The notes beneath the pieces are model-generated. The model was not told the origin of the DNA. It did not search any database and was given only the letters and a program-made list of their open reading frames with translations. The position numbers were made by a program, and so were the translations under genes. Of a DNA stretch of 36,000 nucleotides, positions 29,247-36,000 are shown piece by piece. The stretch is from a virus: the IMG/VR virus record IMGVR_UViG_3300006112_000029, positions 1 through 36,000 of that record. One strand, given 5' to 3'. Every line of letters begins with the position of its first letter. The first letter of the stretch is position 1.

Positions 29247-29668
29247 GCGATAACTTACCCGAGGTAGAAGCCGCTCTCGACCGTCTTTTAGTCCGTATCG
29301 ACTCGGGCGCTAATACCGCGGTTAACTATATTTCCGCCGAACTCGACCGATTAGCTACGGCTAACGCCTCGGAAGCAAAGCACCCTATCGGAACGCGTCG
29401 TAAAGAGATAACTACTGGTCCGCAGGTCGTTACCGGAAACTTAATTAACAATATCCGCGCACAACCCGCAGTAAGAATCGGATTCGGTACTTACGTCGGA
29501 GGAGTCGATTCCGGAGCGGTTTATTCTCGCGTCCTAGAAGAAGGCTCCCCTAAGTGGGGTTCTGATGTAAAATACCCTTATATGACTCCTGCGCGTAACT
29601 CGATTATCCAATCGAGAAGAGCAGAACAGTTAGCGGTAATAGCTATTACTTCGGCGATTAGGGGATAA
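29243..29668 (+). CDS. HK97 gp10-like tail/connector component
   Basis: 141 residues, ATGA overlap with the frameshift product. A helical start (EAALDRLLVRIDSGANTAVNYISAELDRLA), VVTGNLINNIRAQP, then VYSRVLEEGSPKWG and YMTPARNSIIQ match the HK97-gp10-like pattern (YxxxLExGxP...PYMxPA). Such proteins join head and tail or complete the tail. Here the gene sits after the chaperones and just before the tape measure, slightly later than usual. Confidence 0.7.
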   Translation: MSDNLPEVEAALDRLLVRIDSGANTAVNYISAELDRLATANASEAKHPIGTRRKEITTGPQVVTGNLINNIRAQPAVRIGFGTYVGGVDSGAVYSRVLEEGSPKWGSDVKYPYMTPARNSIIQSRRAEQLAVIAITSAIRG

Positions 29669-29670
29669 GC

Positions 29671-32286
29671 ATGGCAGGAGAGATCCCCGGTCTACAGATA
29701 TCGGTAACCGTTGATACAAGCGGAGTATCCGCCGGCGTTTCTAAGGCGACCGAAGGACTAAAATCTATTACCGCCGAGGCGGAAAAGACGGGTCTAGGAC
29801 TCGGTAAATTAAAAGACTTAATGCTCGGGGTATTCGGCGGAAACCTCTTAACGCAAGGCGTCATGGGTCTAGAAAAGACTCTTAGCGAGATGAACCTCGC
29901 GGTACAAGACGCGCAGGTAGAGCAGGGTCGTTTAGAAACGGCTATGAATAACGCCGGAGTAGCTACCGCGGCGAATAAGGCTAAGGTCGACGAAAGCGTT
30001 AAATCCTACGCCTCTCTTGGCTTTACCCACGCGCAAGCGGCGCAAGCTATGGGTACGTTAATTACCGCTACGGGTTCGGTTAGCGAATCGACGAAGCTAA
30101 TGTCTATGGCGGCAGACCTCGCTCGATATAAGCATGAGGATCTAAATACCGCGGCTACCACCCTCGCTCGCGGAACGCAAGGCTCGGTAAAGGCGTTTAA
30201 GGAATTAGGTATTACGCTCGATACGAACCTTCCGAAGAACGTAGCTATCGCTAAGGCTATGGACGAATTAAACGCGAAGATTGGCGGACAGGCGGTTGCC
30301 TATACGCATACTTTCGCCGGAGAGATTGCCGCTCTTAAAGAGAAGTTTAACGAAATGGCAGTTAATATCGGTAACGTCGTATTCCCAATAATCTCTAAAC
30401 TTATCTCTATTTTTATGGACGTCGTAAAGGCGCTCGAACCTATCGGTAACTTTATTAAGCAGAACGCCGCCGCCTTCGAGTATTTCGCGGCTATTCTTGC
30501 CGCTACTTTCGTAGCCTTTAAGACTTACGAAATTGCCCTTAACGTATTTAAGGCGGCTCAAATTGCGTGGATTGCCGTTACTAAGGGTATGGAAACCGCG
30601 CAAATCGCTCTTACCTTCGCTACCGCCGCGGGAACCGAAGTAACTAAGTCTATGGCAGTAGCGCAAGCGGCTCTTAACGCCGTTATGGAAGCGAACCCTA
30701 TCGGTCTCGTAGTATTAGCGGTCGCGGCTCTAGCGGCAGGTTTCGTTATCCTATGGAATCACTCCGAGACGTTCCGTAAAGCCGTAACCGCGGGTATCGA
30801 AATTATTATTAAGGCGTTCGGCTATTTAGTAGGCGCTATCGGTAAAGTAATCGAAGCCGCTACGCACCTTCCTTTTATCGGAAGTCACTTTAAGGGAATC
30901 GCGGACGCCGTAAACGGGGCGGCTAAGGATATTGGTAATTTTAGTAATAACCTCGATAGCCTCGCTAATAAGAAGATATCTCTACCTGACCTATTCGGGG
31001 GATCTAAGACGCTCGGCGGAGCTAGCGCCGGAGGAGCTACCGATATCTCTGGCTCGATTCCCGGTGGAGACGTTAGTAAAGCGGCGCTCGCGGCGGCTAA
31101 GAAGTCGGCTACTGAGGCGGCGGCTCTCGTTAAGAAGCAGGTAGCGGAATTAGCGGCTGACCAGAAGCAAGTTAAATCTATTTACGACCAAATGAACGTC
31201 GACCTTCGGGATTACGCGGTCGCCTACCAGAAGCTACAACAGACGCATAACGACGCTATAGCTAAGGCTAACCTCACCTTTAACCAGTCGGTAGCGGACT
31301 CTCAAAAGCGACTAAACGAGGCTAACCTCGCGGCGGCTACGGCTAATAACGACGCTATCGCTAAACTACAACAATCGGCGGCGGATAAGCAGTTAGCTAT
31401 CGTTCAGCAGTCGGAAGCGCTCCTTACTAACGAATTCGCTAACGTAACGAAGATAGACCTCGGTAAGTCGTTCTTTAGCTCGGGTACTACTAGCGGCTTA
31501 ATCGGATCCTTAAAAGACCAGTTAGCAGCTATGCAGAAACTCGCCGCGGACGCTTCTAAGCTCGCGGGTCTCGGATATTCGCAGAACTTTATCCAGCAGG
31601 TCGTCGCGCAAGGTCCACTTATGGGCGACCAAATGGCGCAGAGCCTTATTAACGCGCAACCCGGAACTACGGCGCAAATCCAAAACCTTTTCCAACAGGT
31701 TCAGGATACGTCTACGACGGGTCTTAACGCTTTAGCCGACCAGATGAATCAAGGCGGGCAACTCGCTACGCAAGCTCTAGTCGACCAATATAACAAGGTT
31801 ACGGCTGACTTAAATACCTCTTTAGCGGCTCAGGCGGACTCTTTTAACGACGTTCTTAATAAGAATAAGCAAGCATACGACGACGCCGTAGCGAAGGCTC
31901 AGACGACCTTACAGGACTCGCTAGACGCCTCTCAGCAGTCGTTCGACCAAGCGGCTACCGCTCTTCACGATTCGACTATGACTAAGCTAAACGACCTACA
32001 GACGAAGCTCGAGTCGGTAGCTACTTCTATGGCTAAGGTTAATAGCGCGGGAGTCGGTCTCGGAGCGGCGGCTATGGCAGGATCCGTTGCTACTCCGTAT
32101 ATCTCGGGAAGCTCGTCTCTACCTACCTCTACGGCTACTACGGGACCAGCGGTTGCTTATACTCAAAATAACTATATATCTACTCCGGTCTCGGCTTCGG
32201 ATATCGCTACGGCTACCTACGGCGTTCTTACCTACGGAGTCGCTCAAGGAATCGCCGCTAAACTTAACGCAGGGAAGGCTGGATAA
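29671..32286 (+). CDS. Tape measure protein
   Basis: 871 residues, the longest gene, directly after the chaperones. It starts with an LQISVTVDTSGVSAGVSKATEGL segment common to tape measures. Long coiled-coil stretches (about 500-590 and 690-790) flank a hydrophobic middle (about 265-300 and 335-365; IGLVVLAVAALAAGFVILW) that can cross the host membrane during DNA entry. It sets tail length; at about 1.5 angstrom per residue the tail would be near 130 nm. No lysozyme or peptidase motif seen. Confidence 0.92.
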   Translation: MAGEIPGLQISVTVDTSGVSAGVSKATEGLKSITAEAEKTGLGLGKLKDLMLGVFGGNLLTQGVMGLEKTLSEMNLAVQDAQVEQGRLETAMNNAGVATAANKAKVDESVKSYASLGFTHAQAAQAMGTLITATGSVSESTKLMSMAADLARYKHEDLNTAATTLARGTQGSVKAFKELGITLDTNLPKNVAIAKAMDELNAKIGGQAVAYTHTFAGEIAALKEKFNEMAVNIGNVVFPIISKLISIFMDVVKALEPIGNFIKQNAAAFEYFAAILAATFVAFKTYEIALNVFKAAQIAWIAVTKGMETAQIALTFATAAGTEVTKSMAVAQAALNAVMEANPIGLVVLAVAALAAGFVILWNHSETFRKAVTAGIEIIIKAFGYLVGAIGKVIEAATHLPFIGSHFKGIADAVNGAAKDIGNFSNNLDSLANKKISLPDLFGGSKTLGGASAGGATDISGSIPGGDVSKAALAAAKKSATEAAALVKKQVAELAADQKQVKSIYDQMNVDLRDYAVAYQKLQQTHNDAIAKANLTFNQSVADSQKRLNEANLAAATANNDAIAKLQQSAADKQLAIVQQSEALLTNEFANVTKIDLGKSFFSSGTTSGLIGSLKDQLAAMQKLAADASKLAGLGYSQNFIQQVVAQGPLMGDQMAQSLINAQPGTTAQIQNLFQQVQDTSTTGLNALADQMNQGGQLATQALVDQYNKVTADLNTSLAAQADSFNDVLNKNKQAYDDAVAKAQTTLQDSLDASQQSFDQAATALHDSTMTKLNDLQTKLESVATSMAKVNSAGVGLGAAAMAGSVATPYISGSSSLPTSTATTGPAVAYTQNNYISTPVSASDIATATYGVLTYGVAQGIAAKLNAGKAG

Positions 32287-33152
32287 TGGCTACCGTTACC
32301 TCGCTTAATTACTATTCCTTCGCCTTTAACGGTTTCGTATTCGGCGGAGCTGGTTCGCCTTTCCAGATTCTTGCGGTAGACGGTCTCGAGTCTCTACCTA
32401 CTATTCGTAATCAGGACGATAACCGCGGATATGCCGACGGTATGTTTACCGGAAACGACTTTCTCTCGGGTCGCACGATTACTATTACTATGAACACGTT
32501 CTCCGGTAACGGTAACTCGGCTCAGGCTAACTTTAACCTTCTACAAGCCGCGCTCCTGCCTCAGACTAGCGGAACGACGCCTCTACAATTCCAGCTCTCG
32601 CCAGCGGGCGGACTACAACGCGTTAACGCTCGCGTCCGTACGAATAAGACCGTCGTAGACCCGAACTACACCTACGGCTATATTACAAGTCAGTATTCGT
32701 TCTTCTGCGCGGATCCTCGCTATTACGACGATACGCTACAGACCGCGACCCTCGCCGTCGGTAACCCCCTCGGTCGTCAATATAACCGTACCTATAACCT
32801 CTCTTACGGTGGCGGTTCGTCGACTCTTACGACGACCGTTAATAACGCGGGTTGGGCTACGACCTATCCGGTAATTACCCTTAACGGACCAATTACTAAC
32901 CCGACCCTCGGTAATAACACGCAGGGAACCTATATAACAATTCAGGGAACCTATGCGAATACCGATACTATCGTTATCGACTTAGACCAGAAGCTCATTA
33001 CCCTTAACGGAAACCCTGCCCGTAATCTTATTAACGGCGGCTCTAACTGGTTCTCTGCGCCTCCGGGTAATAACTCATTCTTCCTAGCGGGAACGGGTAC
33101 ACTTATCGGCACTACGGCTGCGACCATTACTTGGCGTAACGCGTATATCTAA
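32286..33152 (+). CDS. Distal tail protein (Dit-like)
   Basis: 288 residues, overlapping the tape measure stop by one base. The start (YYSFAFNGFVFGGAGSPFQILAVDGLESLPTIRNQDDNRGYADG) is the N-terminal ring domain of Siphovirus tail/Dit proteins, which joins tube and baseplate. TSQYSFFCADPRYYDD follows. The C-terminal half is a beta-sandwich (galectin-like in relatives). Gene order after the tape measure fits. Confidence 0.8.
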   Translation: MATVTSLNYYSFAFNGFVFGGAGSPFQILAVDGLESLPTIRNQDDNRGYADGMFTGNDFLSGRTITITMNTFSGNGNSAQANFNLLQAALLPQTSGTTPLQFQLSPAGGLQRVNARVRTNKTVVDPNYTYGYITSQYSFFCADPRYYDDTLQTATLAVGNPLGRQYNRTYNLSYGGGSSTLTTTVNNAGWATTYPVITLNGPITNPTLGNNTQGTYITIQGTYANTDTIVIDLDQKLITLNGNPARNLINGGSNWFSAPPGNNSFFLAGTGTLIGTTAATITWRNAYI

Positions 33153-33161
33153 GGAGAAATA

Positions 33162-34070
33162 ATGGCACTACGTACACCACCGAGTTGGCTTCAGAACGGT
33201 AGCCACCCTGCGGAAAACGACCGCCTAACGACTCAAGCTATCTGGAAAACCTCCGGAATTATTAACGCCGCCGACTTAGCGGTTACCCAGAACTCTCCTG
33301 CTGGTATGTCCGTCCTCGTAGCCTCGGGTTGGGCGGCTATCGTCGGTACTACTCAATCTAATATGGGTACGTATATGGCGTATAACGACGCTACTACGAC
33401 TCTTACCGTAACGACCGCTAACGCTTCTAACCCTCGTATAGATATCGTCGTAGTAACCGTAAACGACGCGTACTACACCGGATCTCTTAATAACGTAACC
33501 TTTCAGGTTATCGCGGGAACCCCTGCCGCCTCTCCCGTAGCTCCTTCGACTCCCGCTAACTCGCTTCTCCTCGCAACTATCGCAGTAGGCGCGGGCGTTA
33601 CTTCTATCGTTACCGCAAATATCACGGATAACCGCGTAAAGGCTACTTCGCCTATCGCCGGTATCGCTACTAACTATGCCGTAACGGGACTTCTCGAAAC
33701 CGCTAATATCGTCGGTACGGCTATCGCTAGCTCGCAGAATATAGACATCATTACCTCGACCGCTTGGTGGTTTACTACCGCGGCTACGGCTAACTTCACG
33801 CTTAACTTTCGCGGAAACTCCTCGACTACCCTTAACTCGGTTCTCGCTACGGGGCAGACCGTAACTATTGCCGTAGCTAATACGAACGGATCTACGGCTT
33901 ATTACCCTACGGCTTTTACTATTGACGGTACTTCGGTAACCCCTAAGTGGCAAGGCGGAACCGCTCCTAGCGCCGGAGACGCTTCGGCTATTGACGCTTA
34001 TGTCTTTACTATCCTAAAGACCGCTTCGGCTACTTATACCGTTCTTGCCTCCGCGACTAAATTCGCGTAA
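33162..34070 (+). CDS. Minor tail / baseplate protein
   Basis: 302 residues behind AAGGAGA. The start (LQNGSHPAENDRLTTQAIW, GMSVLVASGWAAIVG) is found at the head of many actinophage minor tail proteins; VTVNDAYYTGSLNNVTFQVIAGTPA follows. The rest is beta-rich and Thr/Ala-rich, likely trimeric. Codon use is like the phage average, unlike the three genes after it. Confidence 0.7.
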   Translation: MALRTPPSWLQNGSHPAENDRLTTQAIWKTSGIINAADLAVTQNSPAGMSVLVASGWAAIVGTTQSNMGTYMAYNDATTTLTVTTANASNPRIDIVVVTVNDAYYTGSLNNVTFQVIAGTPAASPVAPSTPANSLLLATIAVGAGVTSIVTANITDNRVKATSPIAGIATNYAVTGLLETANIVGTAIASSQNIDIITSTAWWFTTAATANFTLNFRGNSSTTLNSVLATGQTVTIAVANTNGSTAYYPTAFTIDGTSVTPKWQGGTAPSAGDASAIDAYVFTILKTASATYTVLASATKFA

Positions 34071-34080
34071 GGTCTAGCTT

Positions 34081-34650
34081 ATGTCTCCGTTAATTACTAC
34101 TAAAGCGAGCGCCTCTGCGCAGGGATATGGCCTGTTCTCGCCAGCTTTGGTGACGGGCAATTTTCAGTCTATTCAGACGGTGACTGTTGGCGCTGGTGGA
34201 GCATCAAACATTACTTTTTCCAGCATTCCTAGCACTTTCACGCATTTACAGTTGCGTTGGATTGGGTTAGATAGTTACGCTTCTGGCGATAGCCTTTATA
34301 TGCAATTCAATGGCGATACTGGTTCTAACTATGTCCAACACGCACTTTATGGAAGTGGCTCAAGCGCAGTGGGTGCTTACACCGCCGCAACAACTGGCAT
34401 GCCTATTGGATATTCCAATACAAATTCTTATCCATTTGTGGGCGTATCTGATATTTTAGATTACACCTCAGTAAATAAAAATAAAACCGTTAGAACTTTA
34501 GATGGTCAAGACGCTAATGGTTCTGGCTATGTTTTCTTGCACTCGGGCTTATGGTTTAACACTCCGCAAGCAATTACTAGTATTAAGCTGTATTTTGGCA
34601 GCGGAACTTTTGCTCAATTTTCTTCTTTCGCACTTTATGGGGTGAAATAA
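34081..34650 (+). CDS. Receptor-binding-like tail protein, paralogue 1
   Basis: 189 residues. After about 25 residues it has NITFSSIPSTFTHLQLRWIGLD, a DSLYMQFNGDTGSNY segment, and ends FAQFSSFALYGVK. The same start (TFSSIP-TYTDL) and end (LYGI) are seen in the next two genes. This beta-sandwich type is common at the tips of actinophage tails and is probably used to bind the host surface. The gene is richer in A/T and uses codons such as GCA, ACA, TTG and AAT, unlike most of the genome. It ends TAATG, coupled to paralogue 2. Confidence 0.65.
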   Translation: MSPLITTKASASAQGYGLFSPALVTGNFQSIQTVTVGAGGASNITFSSIPSTFTHLQLRWIGLDSYASGDSLYMQFNGDTGSNYVQHALYGSGSSAVGAYTAATTGMPIGYSNTNSYPFVGVSDILDYTSVNKNKTVRTLDGQDANGSGYVFLHSGLWFNTPQAITSIKLYFGSGTFAQFSSFALYGVK

Positions 34651-35150
34651 TGGCCGCTGGTTCTACTTACACGCCGATAGCAACGCAAACGCTAGCTTCG
34701 GCAACCACCACAGTAACCTTTTCATCCATACCGCAAACTTACACCGATTTAATTTTAGTTTTTAGCGGAGCAAGCACGGGAACGCAAGGATACAGAGTTG
34801 GTCTTGGAAATGGTTCTATTGACACCGGAACAGATTATTCAGAAACCTTTTTGAGCGGAAGTGGTTCTGCTGCTTCTAGCGGTCGGCGAACTGGGTATCC
34901 GGCCATTGTTGACCCAACAGTTTATACAGACCAACAAACAATAATTCATCAGTTTATGAATTATTCCAATACATCGACTTACAAAACTGTTTTGTATCGT
35001 TCTAATAGTGCGGGAAATGAAGTCACCTCTGGCGTTGCTTTATGGCGCGCTCCTAGCAACGCAGCCATAAATATCATTACCGCCACGGCTTATACACAAA
35101 ATTTTGTTGTTGGTTCTACCTTCACCCTTTACGGAATCGCGGCGGCATAA
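34650..35150 (+). CDS. Receptor-binding-like tail protein, paralogue 2
   Basis: 166 residues. TVTFSSIPQTYTDLILVFSGAS at the start and VVGSTFTLYGIAAA at the end match its neighbours; the middle (about 45-140) is quite different, as expected for a host-contact region. Overlaps both neighbours by one base (TAATG), so the three are one translational unit. Low GC and foreign codon use as in paralogue 1. Binding partner unknown. Confidence 0.65.
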   Translation: MAAGSTYTPIATQTLASATTTVTFSSIPQTYTDLILVFSGASTGTQGYRVGLGNGSIDTGTDYSETFLSGSGSAASSGRRTGYPAIVDPTVYTDQQTIIHQFMNYSNTSTYKTVLYRSNSAGNEVTSGVALWRAPSNAAINIITATAYTQNFVVGSTFTLYGIAAA

Positions 35151-35650
35151 TGGCTAATACATACACGCTTATTGCAAGCACAGCAATTTCTTCAAGTGTT
35201 GCTTCTTATTCGTTTAATTCTATTCCTGCCACTTATACCGACTTGAAATTGGTAGGTTCAATTAGAACCGATAGAGCTGGAAATGAAGATTACATAAATA
35301 TCACCTTTAACGGAGCAACAACTTCGCAAAATGCCATTATGGTGGTCGGTGCAGGAAGTTATTCAGCAAGTTATTCAACGACAAATAACTGGACTTTTAT
35401 TGCTGATTCGCCGATATTTACCGTTAATACATTTACTAATTTTGAGGTATATATTCCAAATTACGCATCCAGTAATAACAAATCTTTTTCAGTTGATTCA
35501 GCGGCCGAAAATAATGCTACGACAGCTTATGATGTTTTATCAGCCGGACTTTGGGCTAATTCTGCCGCAATCAACTCTGTCAAAATTCAAGGCGTTGGCA
35601 ATCTTGTTCAGTATTCAACATTATATTTATACGGCATTAAAAACTCATAA
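35150..35650 (+). CDS. Receptor-binding-like tail protein, paralogue 3
   Basis: 166 residues. SYSFNSIPATYTDLKLVGSI at the start, YINITFNGATTSQN in the middle (compare paralogue 1 LYMQFNGDTGSNY) and LVQYSTLYLYGIKNS at the end tie it to the other two. It is the most AT-rich of the three. The set looks like tandem duplication followed by divergence, or swapping of cassettes. Likely a receptor-binding or tail-decoration protein. Confidence 0.65.
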   Translation: MANTYTLIASTAISSSVASYSFNSIPATYTDLKLVGSIRTDRAGNEDYINITFNGATTSQNAIMVVGAGSYSASYSTTNNWTFIADSPIFTVNTFTNFEVYIPNYASSNNKSFSVDSAAENNATTAYDVLSAGLWANSAAINSVKIQGVGNLVQYSTLYLYGIKNS

Positions 35651-35663
35651 CTAAGGAGCAATC

Positions 35664-35888
35664 ATGGCAGATGTAATCGAAGTAAATTGCGAGACAGGCG
35701 AAGTTACTACTCGTCCACAAACTGACGAAGAGATCGCCGCCACTAAAGCCGCCGCCGCACAATATGAGGCGGACGCTAAGGCTAAGGCTGACGCTGACGC
35801 CGCTATCGCTAAAGCTAAGGCTTCGGCTCAGGCTAAGTTAGCCGCTCTCGGTCTAACGGCTGATGAGGTCGCCGCTCTAGTAGGCTAG
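35664..35888 (+). CDS. Small Ala/Lys-rich tail-module protein
   Basis: 74 residues after AAGGAGC. MADVIEVNCETGEVTTRPQT is followed by EEIAATKAAAAQYEADAKAK and a long Ala/Lys helix, then KLAALGLTADEVAALVG. This layout (a short beta start citing a gene-end context, an Ala-rich helix, an LGLTxDE-x2-AL end) is seen in small proteins just after tail fibre genes, perhaps chaperones or trimerisation helpers. The second half is duplicated at 1-114 because the genome wraps around. Codon use returns to the phage norm about midway, where the AT-rich island ends. Confidence 0.7.
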   Translation: MADVIEVNCETGEVTTRPQTDEEIAATKAAAAQYEADAKAKADADAAIAKAKASAQAKLAALGLTADEVAALVG

Positions 35889-36000
35889 GGCAATGGCTAC
35901 TTCCTACCGGTATCTCTTCGCGGATCTCGTTACTAATCAGGTTCTCGCAGAGCTACCCCTAACGGGAGTTAGCTTCGGGCAACAGTTAAACGCCGCGGGT
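35775..36000 (+). repeat. Terminal copy of bases 1-226
   Basis: Bases 35775-36000 repeat 1-226 with only three differences, all within 6 bp at the end of the small Ala/Lys-rich gene (111 A/C, 114 A/G, 116 C/G). This gives a genome length of about 35,774 bp. It marks circular permutation, terminal redundancy or a concatemer. The two ends may come from different members of a phage population. Confidence 0.85.
35893..36000 (+). CDS. Start of the Gp37-like tail protein (second copy, cut by window end)
   Basis: The first 36 codons of the gene at 119-1246, identical base for base (35893-36000 = 119-226). It is open to the window edge. It represents the same gene after one full turn of the genome. 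Confidence 0.8.
   Translation, partial: MATSYRYLFADLVTNQVLAELPLTGVSFGQQLNAAG

Noticed and set aside
33276-33953. Long minus-strand open frame of 225 codons
   Set aside because: Arg/Ser/Gly-rich, with no ribosome site and no motif. It lies fully opposite the minor tail gene and is a shadow of its codon pattern.
34081-35650. Diversity-generating retroelement acting on the tail-tip genes
   Set aside because: No reverse transcriptase and no template/variable repeat pair is seen; the paralogues differ by broad divergence, not by A-site changes.

Overview
The window is essentially one complete genome of a tailed phage (long-tailed siphovirus plan) that infects an actinobacterium. The first 226 bases recur at the very end (35775-36000) with three mismatches. 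The sequence therefore reads as a circularly permuted or terminally redundant genome of about 35,774 bp that runs just past one full turn. The actinobacterial host is inferred from a WhiB-like Fe-S regulator (found in Actinobacteria and their phages), a proteasome-type Ntn hydrolase, an FmdB-like zinc ribbon and actinophage-type tail genes. I see no integrase, no attachment site, no convincing immunity repressor, no tRNA, no CRISPR, and no DNA polymerase or replicative helicase. It probably borrows the host replisome.

Layout. 1-1742: end of the tail module (small Ala/Lys-rich protein, Gp37-like tail protein, small tail and membrane proteins). 1743-3591: HNH protein, holin candidates and a CHAP endolysin, with a strong terminator at 2477-2515. 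3592-3746: control region with a double 10-bp palindrome, T-rich leader and a hairpin over the first ribosome site. 3747-13952: early genes in tightly overlapping ATGA/TAATG chains, covering nucleotide and DNA metabolism (DUF6378-like protein, metallophosphoesterase, annealing-like protein, Cas4-like nuclease, replication initiator, RusA, HNH, SSB), regulators (WhiB, small HTH and wHTH proteins), a proteasome-like hydrolase, a GNAT acetyltransferase, a lytic transglycosylase and many tiny zinc-ribbon proteins. 13946-16560: a DNA-modification cassette (HTH, ParB-like, CmoA-like, C5-cytosine methyltransferase). 16563-28584: packaging and head genes (TerS, TerL, portal, MuF, protease/scaffold, major capsid, connectors) and the tail tube. 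28693-36000: tail assembly chaperones with a -1 frameshift, tape measure, distal tail protein, three tandem receptor-binding-like paralogues, then the wrap-around.

Most striking system. A close CmoA homologue (14789-15487, the enzyme that makes carboxy-SAM) lies directly upstream of and overlaps a C5-cytosine DNA methyltransferase (15484-16560). The near-invariant motif X Asn (GNSVPP) of that methyltransferase is Arg here (GRSVPP, Arg334). Changing the same Asn to a basic residue in M.MpeI is, as I recall, what lets that enzyme use carboxy-SAM. The pair therefore predicts a natural phage DNA carboxymethylation system making 5-carboxymethylcytosine.

Other points: a canonical CCCTTTA slippery site for the tail chaperone; near absence of GGCC, with the only sites I found lying in the capsid gene and the receptor-binding cluster, both of which also have unusual codon use; a secreted transglycosylase whose signal peptide lies upstream of every standard start codon; and a 12-bp motif repeated in early intergenic gaps.
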